Source: Amphimedon queenslandica | Lineage: Eukaryota; Porifera; Demospongiae; Haplosclerida; Niphatidae | Length of the DNA stretch: 64,000 nt | Direction of reading: 5' to 3' | Assembly (NCBI RefSeq): GCF_000090795.2 | Contig: NW_003546553.1 | Coordinates: 55,315-119,314 of the forward strand | Shown here: positions 44,801-49,722 of the stretch, one piece after another | Numbering within the stretch: position 1 is the first letter of the stretch | Layout: the number at the start of each line of letters is the position of its first letter | Notes under the pieces: model-generated | Database searches by the model: none | What the model saw: the letters and a program-made list of their open reading frames with translations, nothing else | Told to the model about the DNA's origin: nothing | Position numbers and translations under genes: made by a program

Positions 44801-46223
44801 TAGAACTCTGTCGGATGTGGAAGAACATCGATCATACGATTGTAGAGCATCGGGAGGAGTGTCTTCATGATTGTAACATAATTAATTTTGTCTTCAGCCT
44901 TTTTATATCTAATAAAACATAGTGAAATCACTAAAATGTAACGCACATGTATCGTACATGTACATTTAGAAATAAAAAAATAGAGAGAGAAAAGGAGAAA
45001 AGAAGTATACACATACAAATAATAGTTACATGTTAAGTGGGCAAAAATAAATATTCTTAACAAAAAATGTACACATGTACAAGGAGAAATTTTACTTGTA
45101 TTTCTTGCTCAGTTGGTAGAGGGAGAGAAGGGCTCCTGGCCAGGTCTGTTGGTTGTCGGAGGAAAGGAAACTGTGAATCTTCTGAGCAATGTCATTCCAG
45201 TTATCCTGTCTAACAATAGTCTCTAAACACACACACAGCTGCTTACTAGAAGAGAGAGAGAGGGGGAGAGAGGAGAGAGAGAGAACGTTGAAATAAGTAC
45301 ATGTATATTTATAAAAATGTGACCATAACTGACAAAAGGTACCTTATGGCGGATTTTAAAATTTATCTTTTTAATAAAAAATATCAACCTGTGAGTGCCC
45401 TGTTAGTCAACAATTGTTTCTTTAAGCTACATAGTAACTTTTTGCATCCTCTGGAGTAATTTTATGATAAATGAAGCTCAGGAAGTTGGATTTTTTAGGC
45501 TATAAAGACCAATTTTTCTATCCGCCATAAGGTACCTTTTGTCAATTATGGTCACAAATTATTATAATTATATAATTATAACATTTTTTAATTAGAAAAA
45601 TCGATTTGATATACCTCATCAAAGGTGGTGTTTGAATGATTCCTTCAACGATATTCTGACGGAGTATCATCTTGCTCTCCTCTGGAATGGTATAGGGCTG
45701 CTCTGGGTCACCATCCTCGCCATCTCTAACCTTCCAATACTTATTGACAGTGTTCTTTAAATAAATGGACGCTATGAAATGTAAAAATTACATGTAATTG
45801 GAATAATTGAGAATTAGATGTACATGTATGTACATGTACATGTACATGTACGTATATACAAGAATAAAATCAGAAAAGTAAAGGTCATTAACATAAGGAT
45901 ACATCAATCATTGTGTGAGTACATCTGAAATGAATTATTATTTTGAAAATAAACAATAATTTAATGTTTCATGTACATGTACATTTTTAAAGGTAATAAT
46001 TGTCATTACCAGACTGTCTTATCCCGAATGGTGTTTCGTTATTCATCACAATCTGCAGGAGACATGGCGTAAAGCCTGGTGACTGGAGTGCCTGTGTTGT
46101 AACAACAATACTAAAGTCAATATTTATACAATGTCAGACCTGTTCAAGCTCAGTCTCAGCTTCAGCTCTTGTGGAAGGATCTAGCGTATTGGCAAAAGCT
46201 TGGGCTATCCTCTGGACGTCCAT
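15063..46223 (-). CDS. IPO7: Importin-7/8 (karyopherin beta), 25 exons, hosting a gene cluster in intron 20
   Basis: Exons: 46140-46223, 46010-46091, 45615-45771, 45096-45245, 44752-44908, 44488-44577, 44039-44133, 43896-43975, 43577-43679, 43372-43517, 41527-41726, 40996-41160, 40759-40891, 40276-40394, 39824-40019, 39535-39660, 39352-39449, 39211-39303, 39069-39155, 38685-38818, 17152-17294, 16760-16837, 16627-16701, 15293-15421 and 15063-15184. They sum to 3,042 nt and 1,013 residues without a phase error; human IPO7 is about 1,038. Matching blocks include [66 protein letters not shown], an acidic stretch and ADQRRAA near the end. It is a HEAT-repeat nuclear import receptor for ribosomal proteins and other cargo. 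Exon 20 ends in phase 2 (GAA GG) and exon 21 opens with C ATT CAT, so the join across 21.4 kb restores [17 protein letters not shown], as in human. Confidence 0.93.
15690..16490. repeat. Tandem copies of a ~185-bp repeat with palindromic TACTATAGTA core
   Basis: Three to four degenerate monomers in an importin intron. Each has TTTTGAGTAACTT, AATCAGCTCAAACTTGCTAC, ACATAAGAACATGTATATG, CTCTCCTAGTCATTTTTGG and then CCTGTACTATAGTACAGGG. The same unit recurs at 32160-32680, 42000-43260 and in single copies near 7290, 40090-40260 and 53870-54110. Confidence 0.75.
16060..16142. repeat. Short hairpin-bearing insertion inside a repeat palindrome
   Basis: Where other monomers read CTGTACTATAGTACAGGG, this one is split after CTGTACTAT by about 80 bp starting AGTAACGCGGTAGCGTTACT, a perfect stem of 8 bp with a 4-base loop, and ending just before TAGTACAGGG. 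The insertion is GC-richer than its surroundings. Origin unknown; it may be a tiny mobile element fragment. Confidence 0.45.
17400..18466 (+). CDS. TRAF-like gene interrupted by an assembly gap
   Basis: The ATG at 17400 begins [20 protein letters not shown] run of 10 N (17456-17465) follows, and the frame resumes at [11 protein letters not shown]. By alignment with the paralogue at 19087, the 10 N stand for about 195 bp, which is nearly the whole RING segment; the true gap is therefore longer than drawn. Four to five zinc-finger modules, a longer helix ([17 protein letters not shown]) and a complete MATH domain remain, ending KPWLTSAK. The same C-terminal tail occurs in the gene at 20997. Its start lies only about 105 bp from importin exon 21, on the opposite strand, just inside intron 20. 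Confidence 0.78.
18467..19086. other. Intergenic spacer, duplicated at 22218-22686
   Basis: Shares long blocks with 22218-22686 (TGTTCATGCATTAATGGTT, GCATGTAAAATGTCACAATC, TATCACGTGATC near the next ATG). The CACGTGA-type repeats just before the gene at 19087 may be promoter elements, because they are kept before the gene at 22687. Confidence 0.6.
19087..20313 (+). CDS. TRAF-like protein, type A copy
   Basis: 408 residues from the ATG at 19087; an upstream in-frame ATG at 19057 is not conserved in the sister copy at 22687. RING-like segment C27-C67 has Asn45 in place of the histidine ligand. Zinc-finger modules lie at about 88-235, though one has lost a residue relative to its paralogues ([10 protein letters not shown] instead of CTNECG...). 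The helix [17 protein letters not shown] leads into a MATH domain at about 263-408. The closest relative is the gene at 22687, which has the same N-terminal MATSS and C-terminal KPWLALT. Together with 20997 it forms a two-gene unit repeated once. Confidence 0.88.
   Translation: MATSSGLTYGGYSYSFVDDDPPNEYLCHICTLVARDPQQVTCCSNIYCKSCLDTLKEKGQGFICPTCRSSLEGKYFKDGRVERGIKSLKVYCTNTDNGCQWMGTIRDIDTHLNSCTYQLVPCTNCGVKMRRSKLMTHLTNNCPKRIVNCQYCKQRGTHQLITSRSHLKECPSFPIQCSNEGCNEKIPRCLLASHNETCPKAIVPCEYNTVGCNKVMRREEQEKHNKEAINQHLDIAIKKIDALQVLLPKNHVLKINQYTKKKKEGEDWYSPGFYTSPGGYKMSLNVDVNGYGDGKGTHVSCFICLMAGEYDDILEWPFQGEITIELLNQLEDKNHMKRIIPFNESTPPEQKQRVNEGRSTGLGHHRFISHEVLKYNPFTNRQYLKDDSLYFRISIKVTSKTKPWLALT
20314..20996. 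other. Intergenic spacer, duplicated at 23923-24566
   Basis: Nearly collinear with 23923-24566: CTCTTGAGGGAAGGTGACATA, TGGCATTATG, TGGGCAGTGGTAGTAATTG and GGTTAATAAA are shared just before each downstream gene. No ORF with domain signal. Confidence 0.65.
20997..22217 (+). CDS. TRAF-like protein, type B copy
   Basis: 406 residues from the ATG at 20997; an alternative ATG lies 9 nt upstream in the same frame. Opens [25 protein letters not shown]-like segment starts at C26, with Asn44 at the histidine position. The third finger reads [23 protein letters not shown], shared with 24567 but not with type A genes. A short helix ([16 protein letters not shown]) precedes the MATH domain with [25 protein letters not shown] and [11 protein letters not shown]. 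The linker before MATH is shorter than in its neighbours. Confidence 0.88.
   Translation: MATCDDSGGGYDFKFVDSDPPDEYQCHICTLVAQDPQQVTCCSNIYCKSCLDTLKEKGQGFICPTCRSSLEGKYFKDGRVERGIKSLEIYCTNTDSGCQWMGTIKDIDTHLNSCTYQLVPCTNECGEKIRRSALEIHLTDNCPKRIAQCQYCKKEGLWKLIASESHLDECPDLPIQCSNEGCNEKIPQRSLASHNETCPKAIISCEYNTVGCKITMKREEQDKHNEESIKHHLDIAMKKIDALQLTNHVFKLSEYAEKKEDEDWYSPEFHTSPGGYKMHLNVVANGDDDGESTHVSCYICLMGGEYDDTLEWPFQGEVTIELLNQLEDKNHWKNIVLFDESVPDESKKRVFKGDNTLGWGTDQFIPHSALEYDAMNNCQYFKDDSLYFRVSVKVTSKKKPWLTSAK
22218..22686. other. Intergenic spacer, copy of 18467-19086
   Basis: Contains the same landmarks as the earlier spacer, including ATGTCACAATCTATA and TATCACGTGATCA shortly before the ATG. It is about 150 bp shorter. 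No gene seen. Confidence 0.6.
22687..23922 (+). CDS. TRAF-like protein, type A copy (sister of 19087)
   Basis: 411 residues. RING-like segment C27-C67 reads CCYNIYC, so Asn45 again replaces the histidine, and Tyr replaces Ser before it. Zinc fingers are intact ([37 protein letters not shown]). The stretch between helix and MATH ([25 protein letters not shown]) differs clearly from that of 19087, while the RING-to-first-finger DNA is almost identical. The MATH domain has an extra residue pair near its end ([10 protein letters not shown]). Confidence 0.88.
   Translation: MATSSRWTYGGYSYNFVDSDPPDEYLCHICTLVARDPQQVTCCYNIYCKSCLDTLKEKGQGFICPTCRSSLEGKYFKDGRVERGIKSLKVYCTNTDSGCRWMGTIKDIDTHLNSCIYQLVHCTNECGVKIKRSKLETHLTDKCPKRLVNCRYCKQEGTYQVITSISHLKECPDLPYQCSNEGCHEKIPRHSLGSHNETCPKAIIPCEYNTVGCNKKMKREEQEKHNEESMKQHLDIAMKKIDAMQHSSNQQVFKLHGYKDKKEEDKKWYSPGFYTSPGGYKMSLRVDPNGNGKGKGTHVSCFMCLEAGEYDDTLEWPFQGEVTIELLNQLEDKNHKKENVSFDESTPGQGKERVNEGRNTVGMGHQKFIPHEAWEFEYNPFTNCQYLKDDSLYFRVSVKATSKTKPWLALT
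23923..24566. other. Intergenic spacer, copy of 20314-20996
   Basis: Collinear with the earlier spacer and carries the same AATGTCACATGGTAACAATGG context at the downstream start codon. No gene seen. Confidence 0.6.
24567..25781 (+). CDS. TRAF-like protein, type B copy (sister of 20997)
   Basis: 404 residues from the ATG at 24567. The frame stays open upstream to 24525, but the start context and N-terminal [15 protein letters not shown] match the sister copy. Asn44 stands in the RING histidine position (CCYNIYC). The N-terminal half tracks 20997, including [17 protein letters not shown]. The helix-linker segment ([36 protein letters not shown]) instead matches 13312, so the gene appears mosaic. 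The C-terminus is shortened ([16 protein letters not shown]), having lost about four residues of the last strand. Confidence 0.88.
   Translation: MATCDDYGGGYDFKFVDGDPPDEYQCHICTLVAQDPQQVTCCYNIYCKSCLDTLKEKGQGFICPTCRSSLEGKYFKDGRVERGIKSLKVYCTNTDSGCQWMGTINDIDTHLINSCTYQLVPCTNECGEMIRRSSLKTHLTDNCTKQMVNCQYCKRKGLWKLIASESHLDECPDLLIQCSNEGCNKKILRRSRASHNETCPKAIVPCEYNTVGCEKRMKREEQEKHNEESMKQHLKAAVKKIEVLLPTNQLFKLNEYTELKEEEEDWYSPGFYTSPGGYKVSLNVVANGCDDGEDTHVSCYICLMAGEYDDILEWPFQGEVTVELLNQLEDKNHCKLSVPFDESTPDRYKQRVREGRNTVGMGRQKFIPHEELEYDPVTNCQYLKDDSLYFRVTTSKTKPWLALR
25860..25974 (+). pseudogene. Relic of a TRAF-like gene 3' end
   Basis: The DNA parallels the last MATH strands of the neighbours: CACATGAAGAATTAGAGTATAAT, TGTCAGTATCTTAAAAATAAT in place of ...AAAGATGAT, and AAGGATACATGCATGACTAGCAG in place of AAGGTTACATC...CCATGGCTAGCA. 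The frame reads [10 protein letters not shown]..., then the conserved YLKDD becomes YLKNN and a stop follows soon after. No upstream domain remains; it is a truncated duplicate. Confidence 0.65.
25975..26426. other. Intergenic spacer, partly duplicated near the 605-N gap and at 28927-29514
   Basis: GTCAGTCAGCCACATGGCACAA at about 26118 reappears just before the N gap (27860). TTAAATACATAAAACTAAAGTATTATCAAATGCATGCAT at about 26237 reappears at 28944, where a MITE has inserted. No gene seen. Confidence 0.55.
26427..27719 (+). CDS. TRAF-like protein with extended coiled coil
   Basis: 430 residues. It belongs to a second subfamily, opening [30 protein letters not shown]-like C23-C63 ends CPLCQEEL, like typical TRAF RINGs, but Asn41 again replaces the histidine (CCYNTFC). 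The first finger has an inserted segment ([16 protein letters not shown]). The zinc-finger block after it is nearly the same DNA as in A/B genes. The coiled coil is the longest of the nested genes, with repeated LQLT/EEL heptads at about 230-278 ([20 protein letters not shown]), so stronger trimerisation is plausible. The MATH domain ends KPWLH. Confidence 0.88.
   Translation: MAKPYGGYEFKFVDGDPPSRYICAICTLVSCDPQQVTCCYNTFCKTCLEQLGLSVKQPKCPLCQEELSFFNDGKLNREITALKIHCTNSEEGCEWQGTINETGTSIDTHLNSSCIYHLVPCTNECGEKIRRSTLETHLTDNCTQRIVNCQYCKRKGRYQLITSSSHLDECPDLPIQCSNEGCNEKILRHSLASHNETCPKAIIPCEYNTVGCEKRMKREEQEKHNEESSLLHLQLTKEELVLTEEQLQLTDQQLKEATETIESLKAKVQEHENLLTTSSQVLKFSQLSQWKEGWHSRGFYTSPGGYKMSLHVYPKGDGDGKGTHFSCFISLLGGEYDDTLEWPFQGEVTVELLNQLEDKNHWKKVVHYTEATPDDCKQRVSKGEESEEWGNPKFLSHAYRPTNNQRFIKNDSLYFRISVKATSKTKPWLH
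27885..28489. other. Assembly gap (605 N)
   Basis: The run of N hides the 5' part of the TRAF-like gene that resumes at 28490. At least a RING and zinc-finger block (about 800 bp in paralogues) should be missing, so the drawn length may be an underestimate. Confidence 0.95.
28490..28939 (+). CDS. TRAF-like gene, 3' part only (MATH domain)
   Basis: The open frame emerges from the gap as [25 protein letters not shown] and continues [53 protein letters not shown]. This is a complete TRAF-C/MATH domain with a divergent tail ([15 protein letters not shown]). It is the most divergent MATH domain among the plus-strand nested genes, sharing WSFNG and QMED variants not seen in the A/B copies. The N-terminal portion cannot be judged. 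Confidence 0.82.
   Translation, partial: ETWHSTAFYTKPGGYKISVSVYPNGNEEGKGTHVSLYINLMKGKYDDSLEWSFNGSVTVQLLNQMEDRKHKKCIMSFNDLPLNDRRSEGRSIGRKKFISHRELEAIEYNTCRRCLYLKDDCSYFKVSIHVNDTFEPYAWIRGTVVLILN
28976..29320. mobile_element. MITE, hAT-like (345 bp, 8-bp target duplication)
   Basis: Terminal inverted repeats TAGGCCTTGTGAAATTATGC (28976-28995) and GCATAATTTCACAGGGCCTA (29301-29320) match at 19 of 20 positions. ATCAAATG flanks both sides (28968-28975 and 29321-29328). The paralogous spacer at about 26259 has a single ATCAAATG followed directly by the same CATGCAT flank, i.e. an empty site. Internally it carries several direct CTATTATTCT subterminal motifs. There is no ORF. An 8-bp duplication is the hallmark of hAT elements. 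Confidence 0.85.
29515..30777 (+). CDS. TRAF-like protein, sister of 26427
   Basis: 420 residues, starting [22 protein letters not shown]-like C23-C63 with Asn41. The fourth finger is altered ([21 protein letters not shown]), having lost two residues relative to CNEKIPR. The coiled coil is shorter than in 26427 ([25 protein letters not shown]). The MATH domain has [13 protein letters not shown] where the others have GGYKMSL, a change in the second strand that shapes the peptide-binding face. Upstream DNA (29330-29514) parallels the region before 26427, so the two arose by tandem duplication. Confidence 0.88.
   Translation: MAKPYGGFDYKFVDGDPPSRYICAICTLVSCDPQQVTCCYNTFCKTCLEQLGLSVKQPKCPLCQEELSFFNDGKLNREIIALKIHCTNSEEGCEWQGTINETGTSIDTHLNSCNYQLVPCTNECGEKIKRRSMETHLTDNCTKRMVNCQYCKRKGRYQLITSSSHLDECPDLPIQCSNEGCSMIPRCLLESHNETCPKAIVPCEYNTVGCNKKMKREEQEKHNEESITAHLQLTKKQLEVTTETIESLKTSLEQKNPSMITNEVLKLSQFTEKKEDETWYSPGFYTSPVKYRMSLLVYPNGNGEGKGTHVSCFICFMAGEYDDILEWPFQGDVTIELLNQLEDKNHKKYTISFNDTIPGKYKQRVMEGRSPSGWGYKKFVSHQELKHNPSTNHQYLKDDCLYFRISVKVTQKARPWLVPQ
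30974..31912 (-). CDS. RING-less TRAF-like protein (zinc fingers and MATH)
   Basis: 312 residues, the only nested gene on the importin's own strand. The start [20 protein letters not shown] replaces the RING and the first fingers. Three finger modules remain ([49 protein letters not shown]), then a helix ([16 protein letters not shown]) and MATH ([63 protein letters not shown]). A six-residue acidic insertion (EDEEIL region) lengthens one MATH loop. It resembles mammalian TRAF1 in lacking a RING; such forms can modulate RING-bearing partners. A degraded RING fragment lies 0.8 kb upstream on the same strand, so the domain may have been lost here. Confidence 0.82.
   Translation of the reverse strand: MSLLDSPLMEEPAPCTTCTGDITPHFPEGCPKREYECLHCSYKDTYEEIIGTHQSECPQLIIACNNDGCNEKITRISMMEHLGVCPKAIIECQYSIVGCRKKFKREEVTRHETEHMSRHLKLAVKSIKEMRERPPQCLTLKEGELASYVFRLKEFSELKQKGKHWMSPTFYTSIGGYKMVLVVFPNGYKEDEGCQVSCFICLLAGEYDFQLQWPMKGEVTIELLNQLEDKNHTKAVLTITEDNDFFPVEDEEILNIEEDVPGVGHSNMIEHYQLEYDSELNVAYLKDDCLYFRVSVTKLENTATKPWLITTQ
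32160..32680. repeat. Tandem copies of the TACTATAGTA-core repeat
   Basis: About three monomers of the family seen at 15690-16490, with CCTGTACTATAGTACAGGGACC at 32311 and repeated AATCAGCTCAAACTTTC..CACAACATAA. They separate the RING-less gene from the RING relic. The remaining DNA between 31913 and 33264 shows no gene. Confidence 0.7.
32706..32826 (-). pseudogene. RING-domain fragment of the MAKPYGG subfamily
   Basis: Read on the minus strand it gives [22 protein letters not shown], essentially the first six RING ligands of 26427/29515. The match then breaks: the ..KTCLEQLGL stretch is replaced and shifted, and TGTCCTCTTTGTCAAGAAGA survives only in another frame. No ATG or fingers follow. 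It is a decayed partial duplicate. Confidence 0.75.
33265..34524 (+). CDS. TRAF-like protein, divergent subfamily with Lys in RING
   Basis: 419 residues. RING-like C30-C70 is canonical except Lys48 at the histidine position (CCGKSFC). Fingers run from about 93 to 235, with the distinctive motifs [50 protein letters not shown] and [15 protein letters not shown]. The helix [23 protein letters not shown] precedes a MATH domain ([70 protein letters not shown]). The middle third is almost identical in DNA to the next gene. Confidence 0.88.
   Translation: MAAKSSSAKNNRQFIGGYDYQFISPFDQHCSICMLVPREPVKTSCCGKSFCSQCLNTLKEHHSRPTCPNCRSQKITQSSFDKEMDKRIKELVVYCSHKRGGCEWRGKVRDVDGHMSACKHQLVECPNGCTEIVYPHTLDGHMKDTCPHREAICQYCSLRDRHNIITGSRHIDECPEIPVPCHNKECQEIVIRREMSAHVEECPKEMVPCTYAKAGCSETVKREDLESHNKDRLKLHLDIAMKQIEEFGRSNETLSTKVNSHKIMKLDEYTKHKEEKTVWYSPAFYSSPGGYKMCLSVFCNGNGGAANHYISCFVHLLSGDYDDTLEWPFKGEVSLELLNQMEDKCHEKELLRFSEGTPVQYRQRVRGKEIGRGGGLQEFIPHSELGLKPTQDCQYLKDDSLYFRVSVKVTSKTRPWLVM
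34525..34889. other. Spacer between two divergent-subfamily TRAF-like genes
   Basis: AT-rich sequence with AATAAA-like motifs at about 34573 and 34602 that could end the upstream transcript. No coding signal. Confidence 0.4.
34890..36239 (+). CDS. TRAF-like protein, divergent subfamily with Leu in RING
   Basis: 449 residues from the ATG at 34890; the frame is open upstream to 34866, but AAAATGGCTG is the better context. RING-like C41-C81 carries Leu59 at the histidine position (CCGLIMC). The finger region copies that of 33265 almost base for base. The coiled coil is longer ([36 protein letters not shown]). The MATH domain diverges ([56 protein letters not shown]). It is the last gene before the intron's repeat-rich tail. 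Confidence 0.88.
   Translation: MAEETSNPPASKNEDPQPQATKEGGYNLTPVDGQNHNDFVCQQCSLLFREPYQVTCCGLIMCKTCLHKLRVSEKDFLCPLCESNLNRNYFKDTHNEKKVLELRVYCQYQERGCEWRGKVRDVDGHMSACKHQLVECPNGCTEIVYPHTLDGHINDTCPHREAICQYCSLRDRHNIITGSRHIDECPEIPVPCHNKECQEIVIRREMSVHVEECPKEMVPCTYSAAGCRKKIPREKITHHNQSEMVSHLDLAMTQVQSLQTDIEELTFKIHQLDTQQEELWARPISNTTQKLVLRLSPYSAYKNSKKMWQSTPFRSHQPEGYKMQLSVACHGIGRHEDTHISCYICLMKGSHDELLDWPFEGEVTIELLNQIRDKSHAKQVLKFNGDTPMKYRQRVVDVMNGTGWGKSGFLSQSELTYNGNTEYLKDDSLYFRISISTTSKIKPWLLGTK
36240..38684. repeat. Importin intron tail: ACATGTAC microsatellites and ~59-bp tandem repeat
   Basis: No gene is visible. ACATGTAC-type palindromic microsatellites are dense from 36600 onward. A unit of about 59 bp (TTGTAATTGACCCCATCTGGACTACTACATG...) is repeated at about 38297-38430. 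Another short repeat, AATACATATATGTACGTG, is doubled at 37284-37320. Small ORFs here are translations of the repeats. Confidence 0.65.
42000..43260. repeat. Six-plus tandem monomers (~185 bp) in importin intron 10
   Basis: Consecutive monomers show GGGACTTTGG at about 42354, 42538, 42725 and 43010, with AATTTGGCCAAAGACCCTGTACTATAGTACAGGG between them. One internal block of about 80 bp (around 42905-42985) is a local re-duplication. Successive copies are much alike, suggesting recent expansion. Confidence 0.8.
45319..45555. mobile_element. MITE with 36-bp terminal inverted repeats in importin intron 3
   Basis: The left end, starting GTGACCATAACTGACAAAAG, is mirrored at the right end (45520-45555) with one mismatch over 36 bp. 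Both contain AGGTACCTTATGGCGGAT inward. AAAT abuts each end (45315-45318 and 45556-45559), a possible 4-bp target duplication. There is no ORF in the 237 bp, so it is non-autonomous. The superfamily is uncertain. Confidence 0.8.
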
Positions 46224-46497
46224 AAGGCCCTCCTTATCCTCTTTGCTTTCTTGTTGCTCAAATGAAGGAGACGAGGGAGTGTATGTATCGAGTGAAAGAA
46301 GAAGTGTAGTAATGTTCCCAACCTTATGGCACCGTTGGCACGTGTCTCTACGTAGGCGTCTTTTCTAATTAACAAAATTTGATACAATACGGTAGTTCAC
46401 ATCAAAATTTTTTAAACGCCCACGCGTTTGTTTATGGGTTCGTTCAACAAGAACAAAACGGTATCGGGTGGGAGTGACTGCTTCGTGCAGCATAGCA

Positions 46498-49036
46498 ATG
46501 GCAGGTAATGGTAGTGTGGAGACGCAGTTGAAAAGAGAAGTCACTTGCCTCTTCTGTCAGGGGGTTTTAGATGATCCTCGCATCCTAGAGTGCCTACACA
46601 TTTATTGCAAGTGTTGCATTGAGGGAATGAAGCTTAAGGCCAGCGAGCCCAGATACAAATGCCCCCAATGCTCGGAAACCCTTATCATCAGAGAAATCGA
46701 GAAGCTCCCCTCCTTCACACTAGCTAAATTCCACACTCGCAACCTCCAGCTACTCCGCCGGACCACTAGAATAGAAACCCGCTGTGAGGTATGCCTGAAA
46801 GAGCCGGCCTTGTACATATGCGTAGACTGTCGAGAAGGACAGCAATTTATATGTCACAGCTGCTCCCTTCCCCACTACCACAGGCCAGAACTAAAGGACC
46901 ACATATTAGACCTGGTTACCGAGTTCCCAGCTGCCGTTGCCCCAGAATCTGTTCGGAATCGAAAATCAAGACGAAGCACGCTAGTAGCGACTTCTCTTTG
47001 CACTCTTCATGGCCTCCAGTATACGTATTTCTGTCAGACGTGCAGTGCTGGGCTTTGCAATGATTGTGTTAAAGACGATAACACACACAGTGACCACAAC
47101 CTCATACAGACAGGAGACCCTGTACAGGATGCACAGAAAATGATACAGATAGAGTTATTGGATATACTCCAAGTACGGGACCTTCTCCTCTCATCTCTGA
47201 AACCGCTGGAAGAGGTGAGACAGAGCATAGAGCGGCAGGAGGAATTTATCGACGGGGAGATAAAGAGCCGTTTTGTACGTCTTAAGAAAGAATTAGACTT
47301 TTGTGAAAAGAACCTCACAAATCAGTTGCAGTCCGTATCACAGTCAAAGCGAGGGCTGCTCCAGAGACAGGCACACCAAGTATCACAGTTAATAGAGAAA
47401 GCCGATCGCCTTTCTAAGCTCCTCTCGCAATCGGCAGACATGCCAGATGAGACTTCTCTCATGTCACTTATGAATCTACTGATTGAGAAAGCAAAAGAAA
47501 TGAAGAAAGAGTTTACCAAGGTTTTGTCTGATTCTGTAGGAACTTCTCCAAAAGCAAAAGTAGCCATAATCAGGAGGCAAGTATCACTCACTCCGTGTGA
47601 GCTGCCTAACATGGCACTGCTCCTTCATCCTGATGACGTGAAGAGTAGTCTTAGAGAGCAAGCGAGGATATACATAAAGACGGCTCAACCTGATAACTGC
47701 ATTGCGTTTGGTCCTGGCCTATGCACACCTCATGCTCTGAGGCTGACATACTTCTCTGTCCAGCTAAACGACGCTTATAATCAGCAGGTACTCCAGCCTC
47801 ACGACCTCCAGATAAAAATCACAATCGAGGGGCTGGAAGGCACTTATAGAGAGAAGCCTCGGGTGATACATAAAAATAAAGGGAAATACATTGTCTCTTA
47901 TTGCCCGAGGGTACATGGGAAAGCCGAGATTAGAGTATCAGTGGACGAGAACGAAATAAGAGGGAGCCCATTTTACGTTGACATCCTAGCAGCATCTCCA
48001 CTGGCACACGATTACAAGACCTTCACTTCATTGGAGCAGCTAAGATCCCCTGCTTGTGTATCCATTGACAGTGAGTCTGGGATACTGTTTGTGTATGACA
48101 AGAAATCTGGGCTAGTAACACTAGATAGCAGAGGAATGATATTATCTGTTATTAAGTGTCCTTTGGGAGACATCAGTGGCATGGATGTCATGGAAGCTAC
48201 CGGTGATGTGTATATTAGCAGCTCTGAGCATCACTGCATTGCCAGCATTGGTCCTGAGGGAGACATAATCCACCAGACTGGTAGTAAAGGCACAGAAGAT
48301 GCTCATTTTAACACTCCAGTTGGTATAATGGCCACCGATGAAGAGGTTTTCGTGTGCGATTCTCTCAATCATCGAATTCAAGTATTTGATGGAAAACTCA
48401 AGCTAATAAGAAGCCTCTCCACAGATTTCTCAAAAAATCAGAAGTACCCCCATCTGCAGCTACCGGGGCAACCAGTTGCTGTGACAAGAAATGAGAATGG
48501 TGCTCTCCTAGTGTCGGATGTTGCCAATAAGTGTATTCTGCTCTTCAGCTCTGGGGAAAAGTTTCAACGCTCATTTTGGCAACTGAGGAGAGTTGTTAGT
48601 GATGGCGTTTGTGGCTTGGATCAGGTATTGAGTAGACCTCTTGGTATAGCGTGTGACACTGATGGGCACCTTTATGTATCTGACACAAGTAAGAGAGAGA
48701 GGGAGGGAAGGAGGAAGAGAGGGGAATGAGAGAGAGAGTGAATTTTATTGATGTGATAACCTTTGCTCTTAGAGGAAATACAAATCATATTCACATGTTA
48801 AAACTTTCTCTCCTTTTAATATACAACTCTCTACAGGTAATGGCAGGATTGTTATATTTGATTCACAATCTGGAGACTTCATAGTGTCACTGGGGCAGCA
48901 CGAGGAAGGAGAGGGACGTCTTGTATCACCAACAAGTCTTGCTGTCGACAGAGAGGGACACATTTTTATATGCGACCAATCGAATCAAAGGTTACAAGTA
49001 TACAATGACACATTAGTAAAGACACTAAGTTGTTGA
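46498..49036 (+). CDS. TRIM-NHL protein (RING, B-boxes, coiled coil, filamin, NHL)
   Basis: Exons 46498-48688 and 48837-49036 give 796 residues; reading through the intron ends falsely at 48729. A RING opens at C17 (CLFC...CLHIYCKCC...CPQC), with histidine present. A degenerate first B-box (CEVCLKEPALYICVDC) and a B-box 2 (CTLHGLQYTYFCQTCSAGLCNDCV...H) follow, then a long helical coiled coil from about 210 to 360. A filamin-type Ig domain ends GKYIVSYCPRVHGKAEIRVSVDENEIRGSPF. At least five NHL-type repeats follow (FNTPVGIMATDEEVFVCDSLNHRIQVF; LSRPLGIACDTDGHLYVSDTSNGRIVIF; ending LAVDREGHIFICDQSNQRLQVY). This is the TRIM2/3/71 architecture: E3 ligase and RNA-regulatory proteins. The orthologue cannot be assigned by eye. 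It diverges from the importin start by 274 bp. Confidence 0.9.
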
Positions 49037-49722
49037 TAGTAATTATGATAAAAATTAATTAGTAATTTTTATATGAACATGTATTATGGCATATTATAAC
49101 ATGTAAAATTTTATTATAGACACTATGCTTTTATTATTAATATAATACTATTACTATAGAGTCTTTTACTTACAATTGAAACAGCAACTAAAACATTAAC
49201 AAACTTTATTCAATTTATCCAAGGAGCTCATAACAGTATCAAGGTTGATAGCCTCAAGTGTACAATGTTTTGGACACATGCAAAACTTCGTGTTAAATCA
49301 ACAATTCCTGCAAATGTACATAAACCAGTATTATGATTATGCTGCTATGAGTAGCCTAGTTTGACAATTGACACAGACAATACAAACCAACCGATGAACC
49401 AAGAATGCTACACACGCACAGACTGCTTGAACAAACATTTAGAGAGCAAATGACAAACACAAAATCACTTAAGATAGTTACTTAAGAGGATAATCCATAA
49501 ACAAGCAGCAGCCTACACAGGAACAGGATGAGTGTGTCTTTGATCGTTTTAAAAGCAAATAGAGATATTTTTGTGAAGGAAACAAAGTAAGAAAAAGAAT
49601 AAAACATTTACAATAATAATCATAATAATAATAATGGCAAGCCATGAAAGAGAAAGAAATAAGAACTGTATAATAATAATAATAATTCGCTCTGAACCAC
49701 ACAAAAACTGAAACTGTCCTTG
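49037..49722. other. Spacer between convergent TRIM-NHL and eIF3m genes
   Basis: AT-rich with ATAATAATA runs near 49610 and 49670. No coding signal was found. Confidence 0.4.

Noticed and set aside
46468-46497. Upstream start of the TRIM-NHL ORF
   Set aside because: The extension begins at GTG, not ATG; the first in-frame ATG, at 46498, is in a good context right before the RING.
48689-48729. Stop at 48729 as the end of the TRIM-NHL protein
   Set aside because: The residues are translated from an AGAG repeat after a GTAAGA donor; splicing to 48837 adds the expected final NHL repeats.
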